Shown here piece after piece: positions 54,158-63,096 of a DNA stretch of 64,000 nucleotides (position 1 is its first letter; every line of letters starts with the position of its first letter). The position numbers and the translations under genes are program-made. Location: contig CAWBXZ010000005.1 in NCBI GenBank assembly GCA_963792855.1, positions 496,001-560,000 of the forward strand, read 5' to 3'. The notes beneath the pieces are model-generated. The model saw nothing but the letters and a program-made list of their open reading frames with translations, was not told the DNA's origin and made no database searches. Source of the stretch: SG8-40 sp963792855. GTDB taxonomy: Bacteria; Pseudomonadota; Gammaproteobacteria; Burkholderiales; Eutrophovitaceae.

Positions 54158-55168
54158 ATGGAATACAACTATCTGGGCAAGAGCAGCCTCAAGGTGTCAC
54201 CGCTTTGCATCGGTACCATGATGTTCGGCGACCGCACCGACAAGAAGGAAGCCGGGCGCATCGTTCAGTCGGCGCGGGACGCCGGCGTGAATTTCATCGA
54301 TACCGCCGATCCGTATGCCAAAGGCGAGTCGGAACGCATCGTCGGCAAGCTCATCGCCTCGGAGCGTGACTACTGGGTACTGGCGAGCAAGGCCGGAAAT
54401 CCGTTGAGCGAGTCGCCCAACGAAGGCGGCCTGTCGCGCAAATGGCTGACGCAGGCGTGCAACAACAGCCTGCAACGTCTGGACACCGACTACATGGATA
54501 TCTTCTACCTGCACCGCGATTTCGAACATCGTGGCCTGGAAGAAGCGGTTGAAACGGTCGGCGATCTGATTCGTGCAGGGAAGATTCGCTATTTCGGAAT
54601 TTCGAATTTTCGCGGATGGCGTATTGCCGAAACGATTCGCTTGTGCCGTGATCTCGGCGTGCCGCAACCCGTTGTGTGCCAGCCTTATTACAACGCGATG
54701 AACAGGCAGCCGGAAGTCGAGATCCTGCCCGCGTGCGACAACTATGGCATTGGCGTGGTTCCCTACAGCCCGATTGCGCGCGGTGTGCTCACCGGAAAGT
54801 ACAAGCCCGGTGAAGCGCCGCCGGCGGATACGCGCGCCGGGCGCAAGGACAAGCGCATGATGGAGACGGAATTCCGCGAAGAGTCATTGGTCATTGCCCA
54901 GCAATTTGTCGAGCATGCGAAGAAGAAGGGCATTACACCGGGACAGTTCGCGTTTGCCTGGGTGCTGGCCAATCGCATCATCGACAGCGTAATCGGCGGA
55001 CCGCGCACGCTCGAGCAGTGGGAGGAGTATTACGGCGCGCTGGATTACCGGCTCGACCAGGACGATGAAGACTTCATCGACTCTCTGGTCAGCCCGGGCC
55101 ATCCATCGTCGCCTGGCTTCAACGATCCGCAGTATCCGTTCCATGGCCGGTTGAAGCGGCCCGATTGA
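54158..55168 (+). CDS. Aldo/keto reductase
   Basis: A 336-residue NAD(P)H-dependent carbonyl reductase with the AKR catalytic tetrad visible: D48, Y53 (ADPYAKGESE), K78 (LASKAGN) and H119 (FYLHRDF). The cofactor-binding segments ISNFRGWRIAE and the C-terminal VIGGPRTLEQWEEYYGAL are also present. ATG 54158 follows AGGACC. The substrate is unknown. Probably cotranscribed with the SDR gene downstream (78-base gap). Confidence 0.9.
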   Translation: MEYNYLGKSSLKVSPLCIGTMMFGDRTDKKEAGRIVQSARDAGVNFIDTADPYAKGESERIVGKLIASERDYWVLASKAGNPLSESPNEGGLSRKWLTQACNNSLQRLDTDYMDIFYLHRDFEHRGLEEAVETVGDLIRAGKIRYFGISNFRGWRIAETIRLCRDLGVPQPVVCQPYYNAMNRQPEVEILPACDNYGIGVVPYSPIARGVLTGKYKPGEAPPADTRAGRKDKRMMETEFREESLVIAQQFVEHAKKKGITPGQFAFAWVLANRIIDSVIGGPRTLEQWEEYYGALDYRLDQDDEDFIDSLVSPGHPSSPGFNDPQYPFHGRLKRPD

Positions 55169-55246
55169 ACAGGCCCGATTGAAGCGTACCGGCTGAAACA
55201 CGGAGCAGTTGACCGGGGCTTTCGGCGTCGGCAGGAGGAAAAGGTC

Positions 55247-56005
55247 ATGAGTGACAGCAAAATTGCGCTGGTTACCGGCGGGTCGCGAGGAATCGGCCGG
55301 GCGATTGTCGAACTGCTTGCCGGTCGGGACTATCGGGTGATGTTTACCTATCTGCGCAACAAGGCGCAGGCCGATGATGTGGTTGCCGCGGTCGCGGCTG
55401 CAGGAGGTGAGGCGCGCGCGATGCGCGCCGATGCTGCCGACGCCGATGTGGCCGCTGAAGTCGTGCGTTCGGTAATAGGTGCCTGGGGGCGGATCGACGT
55501 GCTCGTCAACAATGCCGGCACGCATCTGCCGGGCGTGACCATAGCCGACACGCCCGCGGCTGAATGGGACCGGATTATCCGTACCAATCTCTACGGGCCT
55601 TTTCATCTGGTCCAGGCTGCGCTGCCGTATATGCGTGAGCAAGGCGGCGGCAACATCGTAAACATTTCTTCCAACGTAACGCAGCGTTTTCCGGCCGGCT
55701 ATGGCGCTTACACCATTTCCAAGAGCGCTCTCGACACCATGACGCGGATTCTGTCGAAAGAAGAAGGGCCTAATGGTATTCGCATAAACGCCGTTGCACC
55801 CGGCCCGATCCGTACCGACATGCTGGCCGAAGCGCTCGACGGACTCGACTCCGACAAGGCGCGCGCATTCACTGCATCGGTGCCGCTGCGCCGTGCCGGC
55901 GAACCGGCGGAAATTGCCGAGGCTGTCGGGTTTCTGATATCAGATGCCGCCAGTTACATGACCGGTCAGATCGTCTATGTCAACGGTGGCGGGCCGGGCG
56001 GCTGA
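55247..56005 (+). CDS. Short-chain dehydrogenase/reductase (3-oxoacyl-ACP reductase-like)
   Basis: A 252-residue classical SDR. The cofactor motif TGGSRGIG is at 10-17, NNAG near 88, the catalytic Ser in NISSN, and Tyr155 and Lys159 in the YxxxK motif. The C-terminal GQIVYVNGGGPGG is typical of FabG-like enzymes. The substrate is not predictable. GGAGGAAAAG precedes the ATG. Confidence 0.92.
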   Translation: MSDSKIALVTGGSRGIGRAIVELLAGRDYRVMFTYLRNKAQADDVVAAVAAAGGEARAMRADAADADVAAEVVRSVIGAWGRIDVLVNNAGTHLPGVTIADTPAAEWDRIIRTNLYGPFHLVQAALPYMREQGGGNIVNISSNVTQRFPAGYGAYTISKSALDTMTRILSKEEGPNGIRINAVAPGPIRTDMLAEALDGLDSDKARAFTASVPLRRAGEPAEIAEAVGFLISDAASYMTGQIVYVNGGGPGG

Positions 56006-56094
56006 CGGTACCGGTTGGCGGGAGACCAACGACATCTTCCTGCGAAGGGCCCGTCGTCAAGCGCGGCGCATGACGACGGGCGGTCCGGGGAAAG

Positions 56095-57336
56095 CTATCC
56101 GAATACGGGGAACGGCTCGAACTTGCCGCGCAACAACGCTTCCGTGTCGGTGTGTCCCAGCCAACCTTCGATTGCGGTGGCATAGACGCGGCGAAAATCC
56201 GTTGTGTGAATGAGGTTCTCGCCTTCGTCAAGATTGGTCAGGCTTGGCAGCTCACCATAATGTCCGCCGCGCACAGCATTGCCAATCAGGTACATGTGAT
56301 TCGCGGTGCCGTGATCGGTGCCGAGGTTGGTGTTCTCGGCAACGCGGCGGCCGAACTCGGAAAACACCAGCATGACCACGTCGTCCGCCCGTCCGATGCG
56401 TTCCATGTCCTTGAAAAAACCCGCGACCGCATCGGAGAAGTAAGTCAGCAGGCGCTGGTGCAGGTTCGGTTGCTGCACGTGTGTGTCGAACGCATTGTGC
56501 CGGAAGGATGTGTAATACAGCCGCGTGTCCATGCCGGCGTCTATGAGGGCGGCGACGTTGCGCAGATCGAGGGATACGATCCCGTAATCAACCGGCGTAC
56601 TGTAAGCCGCACAAGCCTCGCGTACGCGCTCCGAGGCTTGTTGCGCACTGCGTGAAATGTCCATCAGATAGCGTTGCGCGTCATTCATGCTTTCTGACGG
56701 TTGCCTGTTTCGGTCCAGCAGGGCGCGTTCCTGAAACAGTCCCTTGCGCCCGAATTGCTGTGGGTCGTCAAATACCACCGGAACGTGGTTGCGGGCAACG
56801 ACCGCGAGTGACTGCGCCTCGTCGATATTGACGATGAAACCCGGGGTTGCAGCCGGGTCAATCGCGTCGGCAAGGCGTCCGATCCATCCCAGTTGCTCGC
56901 CACTGTTCGGCGCCGCCGTGTGCCAGTACGCTATTGACGTGAAGTGCGAGAAAGAAGGTTGCGCGTAACCACAGCCATGGAACACGGCCATCTTTCCATC
57001 CTTGTACAAGCGCTCGAACCCGGCCATGTCAGGGTTGAACCCGAAGTGATCATCGATCTTTCGCAACTTGTTTTCGCGGATGCCCAGCTTGGGGCGGTGC
57101 CGGTAATAGGCGTCGTCGCCGTAGGGCACGAGCGTATTCAGCCCATCATTACCGCCGGACAGTTCGAGCACGACGAATATCTTGCCGTTGCCGGACTGCC
57201 GGGCCGCGGCGCTCGCGCCGGAAAACACCGGCGCAATGCCGCTCATCTGCGCGGCGCCAAGGGCCAGTCCGTAGCCGCCGGCCTTGAGCAGGTTGCGTCT
57301 GCGATGTGACGGGAGTTGGCTCATCGGTTGTTTCAT
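56095..57336 (-). CDS. DUF1501 protein, Tat-exported
   Basis: A 413-residue protein of the DUF1501 family, related to the alkaline-phosphatase/sulfatase fold. The N-terminus has a twin-arginine-like signal (HRRRNLLKAGGYGLALGAAQMSGIAPVF). Family segments: IFVVLELSGGNDGLNTLVPYGDDAYYRHRP, HGCGYAQPSFSHFTSIAYWHTA and VFSEFGRRVAENTNLGTDHGTANHMYLIG. The biochemical role is not established. Ten bases upstream on the same strand lies the DUF1800 gene, its usual partner. Confidence 0.9.
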   Translation of the reverse strand: MKQPMSQLPSHRRRNLLKAGGYGLALGAAQMSGIAPVFSGASAAARQSGNGKIFVVLELSGGNDGLNTLVPYGDDAYYRHRPKLGIRENKLRKIDDHFGFNPDMAGFERLYKDGKMAVFHGCGYAQPSFSHFTSIAYWHTAAPNSGEQLGWIGRLADAIDPAATPGFIVNIDEAQSLAVVARNHVPVVFDDPQQFGRKGLFQERALLDRNRQPSESMNDAQRYLMDISRSAQQASERVREACAAYSTPVDYGIVSLDLRNVAALIDAGMDTRLYYTSFRHNAFDTHVQQPNLHQRLLTYFSDAVAGFFKDMERIGRADDVVMLVFSEFGRRVAENTNLGTDHGTANHMYLIGNAVRGGHYGELPSLTNLDEGENLIHTTDFRRVYATAIEGWLGHTDTEALLRGKFEPFPVFG

Positions 57337-57346
57337 GTTTTCTCCT

Positions 57347-59167
57347 TCACCCTAGCTGGTAGTCAGGCAGCGAAAGAATCAGGTGCAATGTCGCGCGCAA
57401 GGGTTCTTCCAGATAGGTTTGCGCCGGTGCCAGATTGCTGCCGCCAATTTCGTTTTCGAGATAAGCGGTCAGCGCGCCGCGCGTGCCGCTGTCCAGCGGC
57501 ACTGAAAGAAATCGCCCGGCGAGATAATCCACCGCCTGTTGCGCCGTCTTGCAGCCGGCGCTCTGAATCATGGCCGTCAGATCCAGTTGCGCGGTCGCGC
57601 GCGGGATCGGTTTGACTTTTTCGATCGCCATTCGCCAGCCGCGATAACTGCCAAGGCGCGTATTGAAGTCCTCATCGCGATCTACCATGCTGTTCGACAT
57701 CGATGTCATGTCACGCCCGGGCGGCTCGGTTGCAGTGGAAATATCGGCCCCCTCTGCCAGACGGTCGGCGACAGTACTTATCTGGTAATTGTCCGTCGGG
57801 TGGCGGTCGGGCGGGACGAAATTGATGTCCGGGAATACGGTGTCATAGACGAAGTTGCCGCGAGCCAGCAACAGACCCGGCGTGATCCAGCTCTTCCCCT
57901 GAGCCCATCCGGCAACCGTAGGCGGAAAAAGCAATCGCTGCCCCAGTGTCTCCGTCGCAATGTTGAAGTCCGGTACACCCGGCAACTCCGTCAATCCCAT
58001 TTTCCTGTAGGTCGAGATCACCAGTTCAACCGGCGGCTTGATGCGCGTCGCCACCGATGCCGGACTGTAGAAATCGCGCGACATGAACACCGTGTAAAGC
58101 AACGGAGCGATCTCGTAGTTGCCGTCGCGCAGTACCACACCGAGTTTTGCCTGAAGTTGCGGCGACAGGTCTTCGCGCACCAGGTAGCGATAGATCTTGC
58201 CGGCGATGTAGTCAGCAGTCACCGGTTGATCGAGGATGATGTCGATGACCGCAACGCCGTCAAAATCACCGGTTCGGCCCAGCACGGTCTTGGCGCTATC
58301 GTCGTGTTTGTCCTTGTTGATAACGAAAGTCAGATCAACATAGTTCCAGCCGGTAAATGCGCGGGCGGCTTCGCGGATGTCGTTTTCGCTGTAATGCCCC
58401 ACGCCCATGGTGAACAGTTCCATGATCTCGCGAGCGAAATTTTCGTTGGGAGAGCCCTTGACGTTCACCCCTGCGTCGAGAAACGCGAGCATGGCGGGGT
58501 CCTGCGATATGCTGATCAGCAGATCGCGGAAGTTGGCGGTTCCCTTTTCACGAAACAGCTCGTTTTGTCCCAGCATTTTCCGGTAGTCGCGTACCTTGTC
58601 TTCACTGGTGGCGAAGTGGCCGTGCCAGAACAGCGTCATCTTCTCTTCCAGCGGACGGTTGGTGGTGAGCATGCGGTTTCCCCACCAGTACGCAACGCGG
58701 TGCGACTCCAGCATGCTCGCCCGCAGCCAGTAGAAGAAGCGGTCGACAACCGGTTGCAGTCTGCGGTTGCCGCTCGGTTTGACCTTGACGCCGATGGCCT
58801 CGCCCGTTTCCTTTGCAAGTGTTGTCGCCGCCGGGCGCGAAGGCGGGAACGGCTCGATGCCGGGATCATGAACGCCGGAGTGATCGAAATCCGGCAGCGG
58901 ATTGGGAATGTTCTTGTGGTAAACGAGGTGGCGCACCGCTTCGTCCGCGGTCATTGCAGCGAGCCTGTCGATTTCCTCGGGCGTGCCGCCGAAGCCGGCG
59001 CGCTCGAGCAGATGCGCTGCGCGCTCCCGATTCCAGTCGGATTCGTCGATTGGGCGAAGATCTCCAGTCCAGGCAGCGGGGCCGGCGGCTGTTGACGCTG
59101 CGCTGGCCGGCAACGCGAATACAAGCAACAAGGCAGGCCAGAGTTTCAGTTTGCGACTCGGTTTCAT
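57347..59167 (-). CDS. DUF1800 protein, secreted
   Basis: A 606-residue DUF1800 protein with a signal peptide (KLWPALLLVFALPASAAS). Family segments: HLLERAGFGGTPEEIDRLA near the N-terminus, MLTTNRPLEEKMTLFWHGHFATSEDKV, and NENFAREIMELFTMGVGHYSENDIREAARAFTGW in the middle. The function is unknown. The open frame extends to 59275, but ATG 59167 starts the signal peptide. It forms a two-gene unit with DUF1501. Confidence 0.9.
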   Translation of the reverse strand: MKPSRKLKLWPALLLVFALPASAASTAAGPAAWTGDLRPIDESDWNRERAAHLLERAGFGGTPEEIDRLAAMTADEAVRHLVYHKNIPNPLPDFDHSGVHDPGIEPFPPSRPAATTLAKETGEAIGVKVKPSGNRRLQPVVDRFFYWLRASMLESHRVAYWWGNRMLTTNRPLEEKMTLFWHGHFATSEDKVRDYRKMLGQNELFREKGTANFRDLLISISQDPAMLAFLDAGVNVKGSPNENFAREIMELFTMGVGHYSENDIREAARAFTGWNYVDLTFVINKDKHDDSAKTVLGRTGDFDGVAVIDIILDQPVTADYIAGKIYRYLVREDLSPQLQAKLGVVLRDGNYEIAPLLYTVFMSRDFYSPASVATRIKPPVELVISTYRKMGLTELPGVPDFNIATETLGQRLLFPPTVAGWAQGKSWITPGLLLARGNFVYDTVFPDINFVPPDRHPTDNYQISTVADRLAEGADISTATEPPGRDMTSMSNSMVDRDEDFNTRLGSYRGWRMAIEKVKPIPRATAQLDLTAMIQSAGCKTAQQAVDYLAGRFLSVPLDSGTRGALTAYLENEIGGSNLAPAQTYLEEPLRATLHLILSLPDYQLG

Positions 59168-59316
59168 AGGGTCACTCCAGTTGGGCGTCGCTGGCATGAG
59201 TGACGTAACGGCGCCATCTTGCCAAATGGTGGTTGAAAGTGCCTGAAGAAATGATTCTACCGTCCGCCGACGCAACGGAAGATCAGGATTATCATTATTT
59301 GCAGGTTCGGCGTTTG

Positions 59317-59751
59317 TCAGGCCAGGATGCGTTCCAGGGCGGATCGCATGTCCGCCGGGATGGCGGCGGCTTTGCGGGCGGTGCGGTCGACATAGACATG
59401 CACGAAATGTCCTTGCGCGGCCGCGGTGTCATCGTTGTTGCGAAACAGGCCGATACCGTAACGCACGCTGCTGGTCCCCAGTTTCTCCACCCGCAGGCCG
59501 GCGTGCACGACATCGGGAAAGGTAACCGGTGCGAAGTAGTTGCATTTTGTCTCGACTACCAGGCCGATGATATCGCTGGTTTCGATGTCGAGGACCCCTT
59601 GCTCAATAAGATACTGGTTGACGGCCGTGTCGAAAAAGGAATAGTAGACGACGTTGTTTACGTGCGCGTAAACGTCGTTATCCATCCAGCGCGTCGGGAT
59701 CGCCTGAAAATGCGGGTAGTGTTCTCGTGTGGCGGGTTGCGGGCGGGACAT
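59317..59751 (-). CDS. Acyl-CoA thioesterase, 4HBT type
   Basis: A 144-residue hot-dog-fold thioesterase. The 4HBT pattern RWMDNDVYAHVNNVVYYSFFDTAVNQYL (about 21-48) carries the catalytic Asp. It hydrolyses acyl-CoA thioesters in the cytoplasm. The frame is open far upstream to 59976, but ATG 59751 gives the family length. Confidence 0.88.
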   Translation of the reverse strand: MSRPQPATREHYPHFQAIPTRWMDNDVYAHVNNVVYYSFFDTAVNQYLIEQGVLDIETSDIIGLVVETKCNYFAPVTFPDVVHAGLRVEKLGTSSVRYGIGLFRNNDDTAAAQGHFVHVYVDRTARKAAAIPADMRSALERILA

Positions 59752-59819
59752 TCTGCTCGTTTGGCTCCGAACTGGTTGACCGGGAAGCGTTTCGCCCGGG
59801 GTGTTCCCGAGCCCTTGAA

Positions 59820-60668
59820 TTAACGCCCGCTCGCCTTGTCGGCGCCGCCGGGCGGTGTTCTCATCTGTTTCCAGTTTAATGCAAGTAAGCCCGCGATCAC
59901 GACGATGGCCATGCCGAGGAACGACCCGGCATCGGGAAAATCGCGAAAAGCGATGTAGCCAAGCAAGGTCGACCACAACAACTGAGAATAGGAAAAAGGC
60001 GCCAGCGTTGCCGGTGACGCGTGTTCAACCGCACGGATTAACAGGTAATGGCCGTACCCGCCCAGCACGCCCATGCCGAACATCGTTGCCGCTTGCAGCA
60101 CGGTGGGTGTTTGCCAACTAAGCGGTAAAGCGGCGGAGGTGACGATGCCGCCAACCAGCGCTGTGTAGAACAGTGTCGTATAGGCATGGTCGTGGCCCGA
60201 CATCCGGCGCGTGACGATCTGATAGATGCTGAACAGGACCGCGGTCAGCAATGGAAAGATCGCTGCCGGCGTAAACAGTGCGCCGCCGGGCCGTATGATG
60301 ATCAAGACGCCGCCAAATCCGAGCAGGACGGCGATCCATTGCCTCGCGCTTGCGCGCTCGTGCAGCAGCCAACCGGCGAGCAGCGTCGTCATCACCGGGC
60401 CGACGAAGCTGATTGCGGCAGCTTCGGCCAGCGGCAGGTATCGAAGTGCCGAATAGAAACAGAGCGTGCTGGCAACCAGCAGCAGGCCGCGGGTCAATTG
60501 CAGCCCGGGTCGTTTGGCGCGAAACAACTTGCTGCCCATGCGCGGCCACAGCAGCGCGACCGTAACGATGAGGTGCACCGCGTAGCGAGCCCAGATGAGC
60601 GCGCCGATCGGGTAATCCGCCCGCAGCATGAACTTGGCGAGGGTGTCCATTGACGAGAACATGAACAC
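59820..60668 (-). CDS. EamA/DMT-family transporter
   Basis: At least 282 residues with ten membrane segments in two EamA halves, the drug/metabolite transporter fold. The GTG at 60668 is the first canonical start, but it begins in the middle of the first membrane segment (VFMFSSMDTLAKFML). In frame upstream the sequence continues as ITHDHNTRRGITFIVAA back to an ATC codon at 60717-60719 that has GGAGGAG nine bases before it. A true start at ATC 60719 (299 residues) is plausible. The substrate is unknown. Confidence 0.85.
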   Translation of the reverse strand: MFMFSSMDTLAKFMLRADYPIGALIWARYAVHLIVTVALLWPRMGSKLFRAKRPGLQLTRGLLLVASTLCFYSALRYLPLAEAAAISFVGPVMTTLLAGWLLHERASARQWIAVLLGFGGVLIIIRPGGALFTPAAIFPLLTAVLFSIYQIVTRRMSGHDHAYTTLFYTALVGGIVTSAALPLSWQTPTVLQAATMFGMGVLGGYGHYLLIRAVEHASPATLAPFSYSQLLWSTLLGYIAFRDFPDAGSFLGMAIVVIAGLLALNWKQMRTPPGGADKASGR

Positions 60669-60708
60669 CGCGGCGACTATGAAGGTAATGCCGCGGCGGG
60701 TATTGTGG

Positions 60709-61329
60709 TCATGGGTGATGGCGACGCTCTCCTCCAGGGGTCACGCCCGCATCGTTCGCCCCATCACAGGCAAGGTAATTGCCTGTGATGTCCGGTCGCC
60801 AAACGCGCTTGCGCAACCGGAGATCCAGGCGGGATGCCGGATCGCTGAACCAGTCGTACCCGGTGGCAAGAAAAACCGGCCCGGACTGACCAATGAGGTT
60901 ATCCTGTGAACTCGGATCGTCATGGACCAGCGCTTTTCGGTTTTTGGCGGTGCGATTGGCGGGACCTTCCAGTTTGCCGGCGCATTCGGGGTGTTTGATC
61001 GTGGCAGCGCGCAGATACGGATCGAGACGGATCGGGATGAAATCATGGCGCATGCGAAATGCCTTTGTGGCATCCGTATACCCGGCAGTCGCACCGGGTT
61101 CGGAATGCGCGGCTGTCGCGCCGTCGGTCGCCGCGAAGGTTTGGCCCGCCTCAGCGGTTGCGTCAATGTTGACGTTGCCGTCGCAAGACGGCTTGTTCGG
61201 GCGGCGCGCCGGGTCAAGGTTCGCGAAGCCCGGGGATACGCAGCCGGTCAGCGGCGCCGGATTCGGAGCTTTACCGGTCCTGGTCAATCCGGTCCGCTCG
61301 AATGCGGCAAGAAAAGCTTCGTGTTCCAT
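60709..61329 (-). CDS. Hypothetical protein between the EamA gene and glpK
   Basis: A 206-residue frame starting at ATG 61329 that I do not recognise. Codon choice (GC-rich third positions, common codons such as CTG, CGC, ACC) looks coding, more so than the overlapping plus-strand frame at 60893-61474. It has segments FIPIRLDPYLRAATIKHPECAGKLEG and SGPVFLATGYDWFSDPASRLDLRLRKRVWRPDITGNY. No membrane segment or signal peptide. It would lie upstream of the EamA gene on the same strand, overlapping its probable start region. If it is not a gene, the 750 bases before glpK are otherwise empty. Confidence 0.45.
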   Translation of the reverse strand: MEHEAFLAAFERTGLTRTGKAPNPAPLTGCVSPGFANLDPARRPNKPSCDGNVNIDATAEAGQTFAATDGATAAHSEPGATAGYTDATKAFRMRHDFIPIRLDPYLRAATIKHPECAGKLEGPANRTAKNRKALVHDDPSSQDNLIGQSGPVFLATGYDWFSDPASRLDLRLRKRVWRPDITGNYLACDGANDAGVTPGGERRHHP

Positions 61330-61470
61330 TGTGCTATCGCGCCGTCGCGCGCGCCCCGCTGGCAAGAGCGCCGCCGCTTGTTTTCGGCTCATATTCCCGG
61401 TCGGTGAATCCAGTGCTGTACCTGCGCGCGAAAAAATGAAGCGGACTCTAGCACAGGAGGTCGCGTCCTT

Positions 61471-62979
61471 ATGAAGGTGTTGCTCGCGCTCGATCAGGGC
61501 ACGACCAGTTCCCGCGCAATGGTGTTCAACGATTCGGCGCATGTGGTTGGCGTTGCACAAAAGGAAATGACGACGATTTATCCGCATGCGGGCTGGGTCG
61601 AGCAGGACCCGCGGCAGATCTGGTCGACTCAGCTGGAAACGGCGCGCGCGGCGCTGGAAGCTGCCGGCGTCAAGGCCACCGACGTTGCCGCAATCGGCAT
61701 TACCAACCAGCGTGAAACGACGCTGCTTTGGGACCGGGGAACCGGCGAACCGGTCGCCAACGCGATTGTCTGGCAAGACCGTCGCACCGCCCAGGCCTGT
61801 GAGCGGCTGCGCGAGCAAGGCGCCGAAGAAATGATCACGAGCCGCACCGGTTTGCTCATCGATCCCTATTTTTCCGGCACCAAACTGGCCTGGCTGCTGG
61901 AACATGTCGAGGGTGCCGATGCCCGCGCAAGAGCCGGGCAACTCGCATTCGGTACAGTAGATTCCTGGCTGATCTGGAATCTCACTGGCGGACGGGTTCA
62001 TGCCACCGACGTGACCAATGCGTCCCGCACGCTGTTGTTCAATATCCATACGCACAACTGGGACGACGAGTTACTGGAATTGTTTCGTATTCCCCGGTCG
62101 CTATTGCCGCAAGTGGTGGACTCTGCAGGAATGTGCGCCGAGACGGACCGTTCGGTACTGGGGGCGCCCATACCGATTGGCGGTATCGCTGGCGATCAAC
62201 AGGCGGCGTTGTTCGGCCAGCAATGCGTCAGAAGCGGCATGGTGAAAAACACCTATGGCACCGGCTGTTTCATGCTGATGCAAACGGGTGACCGGCCAAT
62301 TACCTCCCGTTCAAGGCTGTTGACGACGATGGCCTGGAAGATTGGCGAGCGGATCGATTACGCCCTTGAGGGAAGCATTTTTGTCGGTGGCGCCGTCGTG
62401 CAATGGCTGCGCGACGGGCTCGGATTGATACGCTCTTCGAGCGAAGTCAATCAGCTCGCGGCGAGCGTTGAAGACAATGGCGGGGTGTATTTCGTACCGG
62501 CGTTTGCCGGTCTTGGCGCTCCGCACTGGGACCCGCTGGCGCGGGGCACGGTCATTGGCCTCACCGGTGGCAGCCGCGCCGGGCATCTGGCGCGCGCAGC
62601 GATTGAATCCATTGCGTATCAAACGGCGGACATACTGCAGGCCATGGAGGCGGATTCGGGCATCGAGGTAACGGAGTTGCGTGTCGACGGCGGGGCCAGC
62701 CAGAGTGACCTGCTGCTGCAATTTCAGGCCGACATGCTCGGTGTGCCCGTGGCTCGTCCCAGGAACCATGAGAGCACGGCGCTTGGCGCAGCATCCCTGG
62801 CCGGGCTCGCCGCAGGATTCTGGCCTGATGCAGACGTGCTCGAGCAACACTGGGAGCTTGATCGGCGCTTTGAACCGTCGATGCCTTCAGCCCGGGCAGA
62901 CGGGCTCAAATCAATGTGGCACCGTGCCGTTGCGCGTGCTCGCGACTGGGCGCGCGACGCGCATCCAAATGCAGATTGA
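61471..62979 (+). CDS. glpK: Glycerol kinase
   Basis: A 502-residue FGGY-family kinase that phosphorylates glycerol with ATP to glycerol-3-phosphate. N-terminal LALDQGTTSSRAMVFN, GITNQRETTLLWDRGTGEPVANAIVWQDRRT, the FGGY segment GVYFVPAFAGLGAPHWDPLARG, and the C-terminal ATP-binding VDGGASQSDLLLQFQADMLGVPV are all intact. No glpF or glpD is adjacent, so it is separated from its usual operon. Confidence 0.95.
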   Translation: MKVLLALDQGTTSSRAMVFNDSAHVVGVAQKEMTTIYPHAGWVEQDPRQIWSTQLETARAALEAAGVKATDVAAIGITNQRETTLLWDRGTGEPVANAIVWQDRRTAQACERLREQGAEEMITSRTGLLIDPYFSGTKLAWLLEHVEGADARARAGQLAFGTVDSWLIWNLTGGRVHATDVTNASRTLLFNIHTHNWDDELLELFRIPRSLLPQVVDSAGMCAETDRSVLGAPIPIGGIAGDQQAALFGQQCVRSGMVKNTYGTGCFMLMQTGDRPITSRSRLLTTMAWKIGERIDYALEGSIFVGGAVVQWLRDGLGLIRSSSEVNQLAASVEDNGGVYFVPAFAGLGAPHWDPLARGTVIGLTGGSRAGHLARAAIESIAYQTADILQAMEADSGIEVTELRVDGGASQSDLLLQFQADMLGVPVARPRNHESTALGAASLAGLAAGFWPDADVLEQHWELDRRFEPSMPSARADGLKSMWHRAVARARDWARDAHPNAD

Positions 62980-62998
62980 TTCTCGAGGAGATCGGTTT

Positions 62999-63091
62999 AT
63001 GATCGCACCGGGTTATGACGGCACCGAATGCCGCTTTACCGTAACGCCTGAACAGGAATGCCCTGAACAGGTGAAAGGACGCGCACGGTAG
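62999..63091 (+). CDS. 30-residue small ORF with strong ribosome-binding site
   Basis: A 30-codon frame (opens MIAPGYDGTECRF, ends GRAR) with AGGAG nine bases before its ATG. It lies between glpK and the ParA gene, five bases before the latter. A small peptide or leader coupled to parA translation is possible. No recognised family. Confidence 0.4.
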   Translation: MIAPGYDGTECRFTVTPEQECPEQVKGRAR

Positions 63092-63096
63092 GCACG

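Noticed and set aside
57539..59095. 518-codon plus-strand open frame opposite DUF1800
   Set aside because: Shadow of the DUF1800 gene. The translation is rich in Arg, His and Val in the manner of antisense frames in GC-rich DNA.
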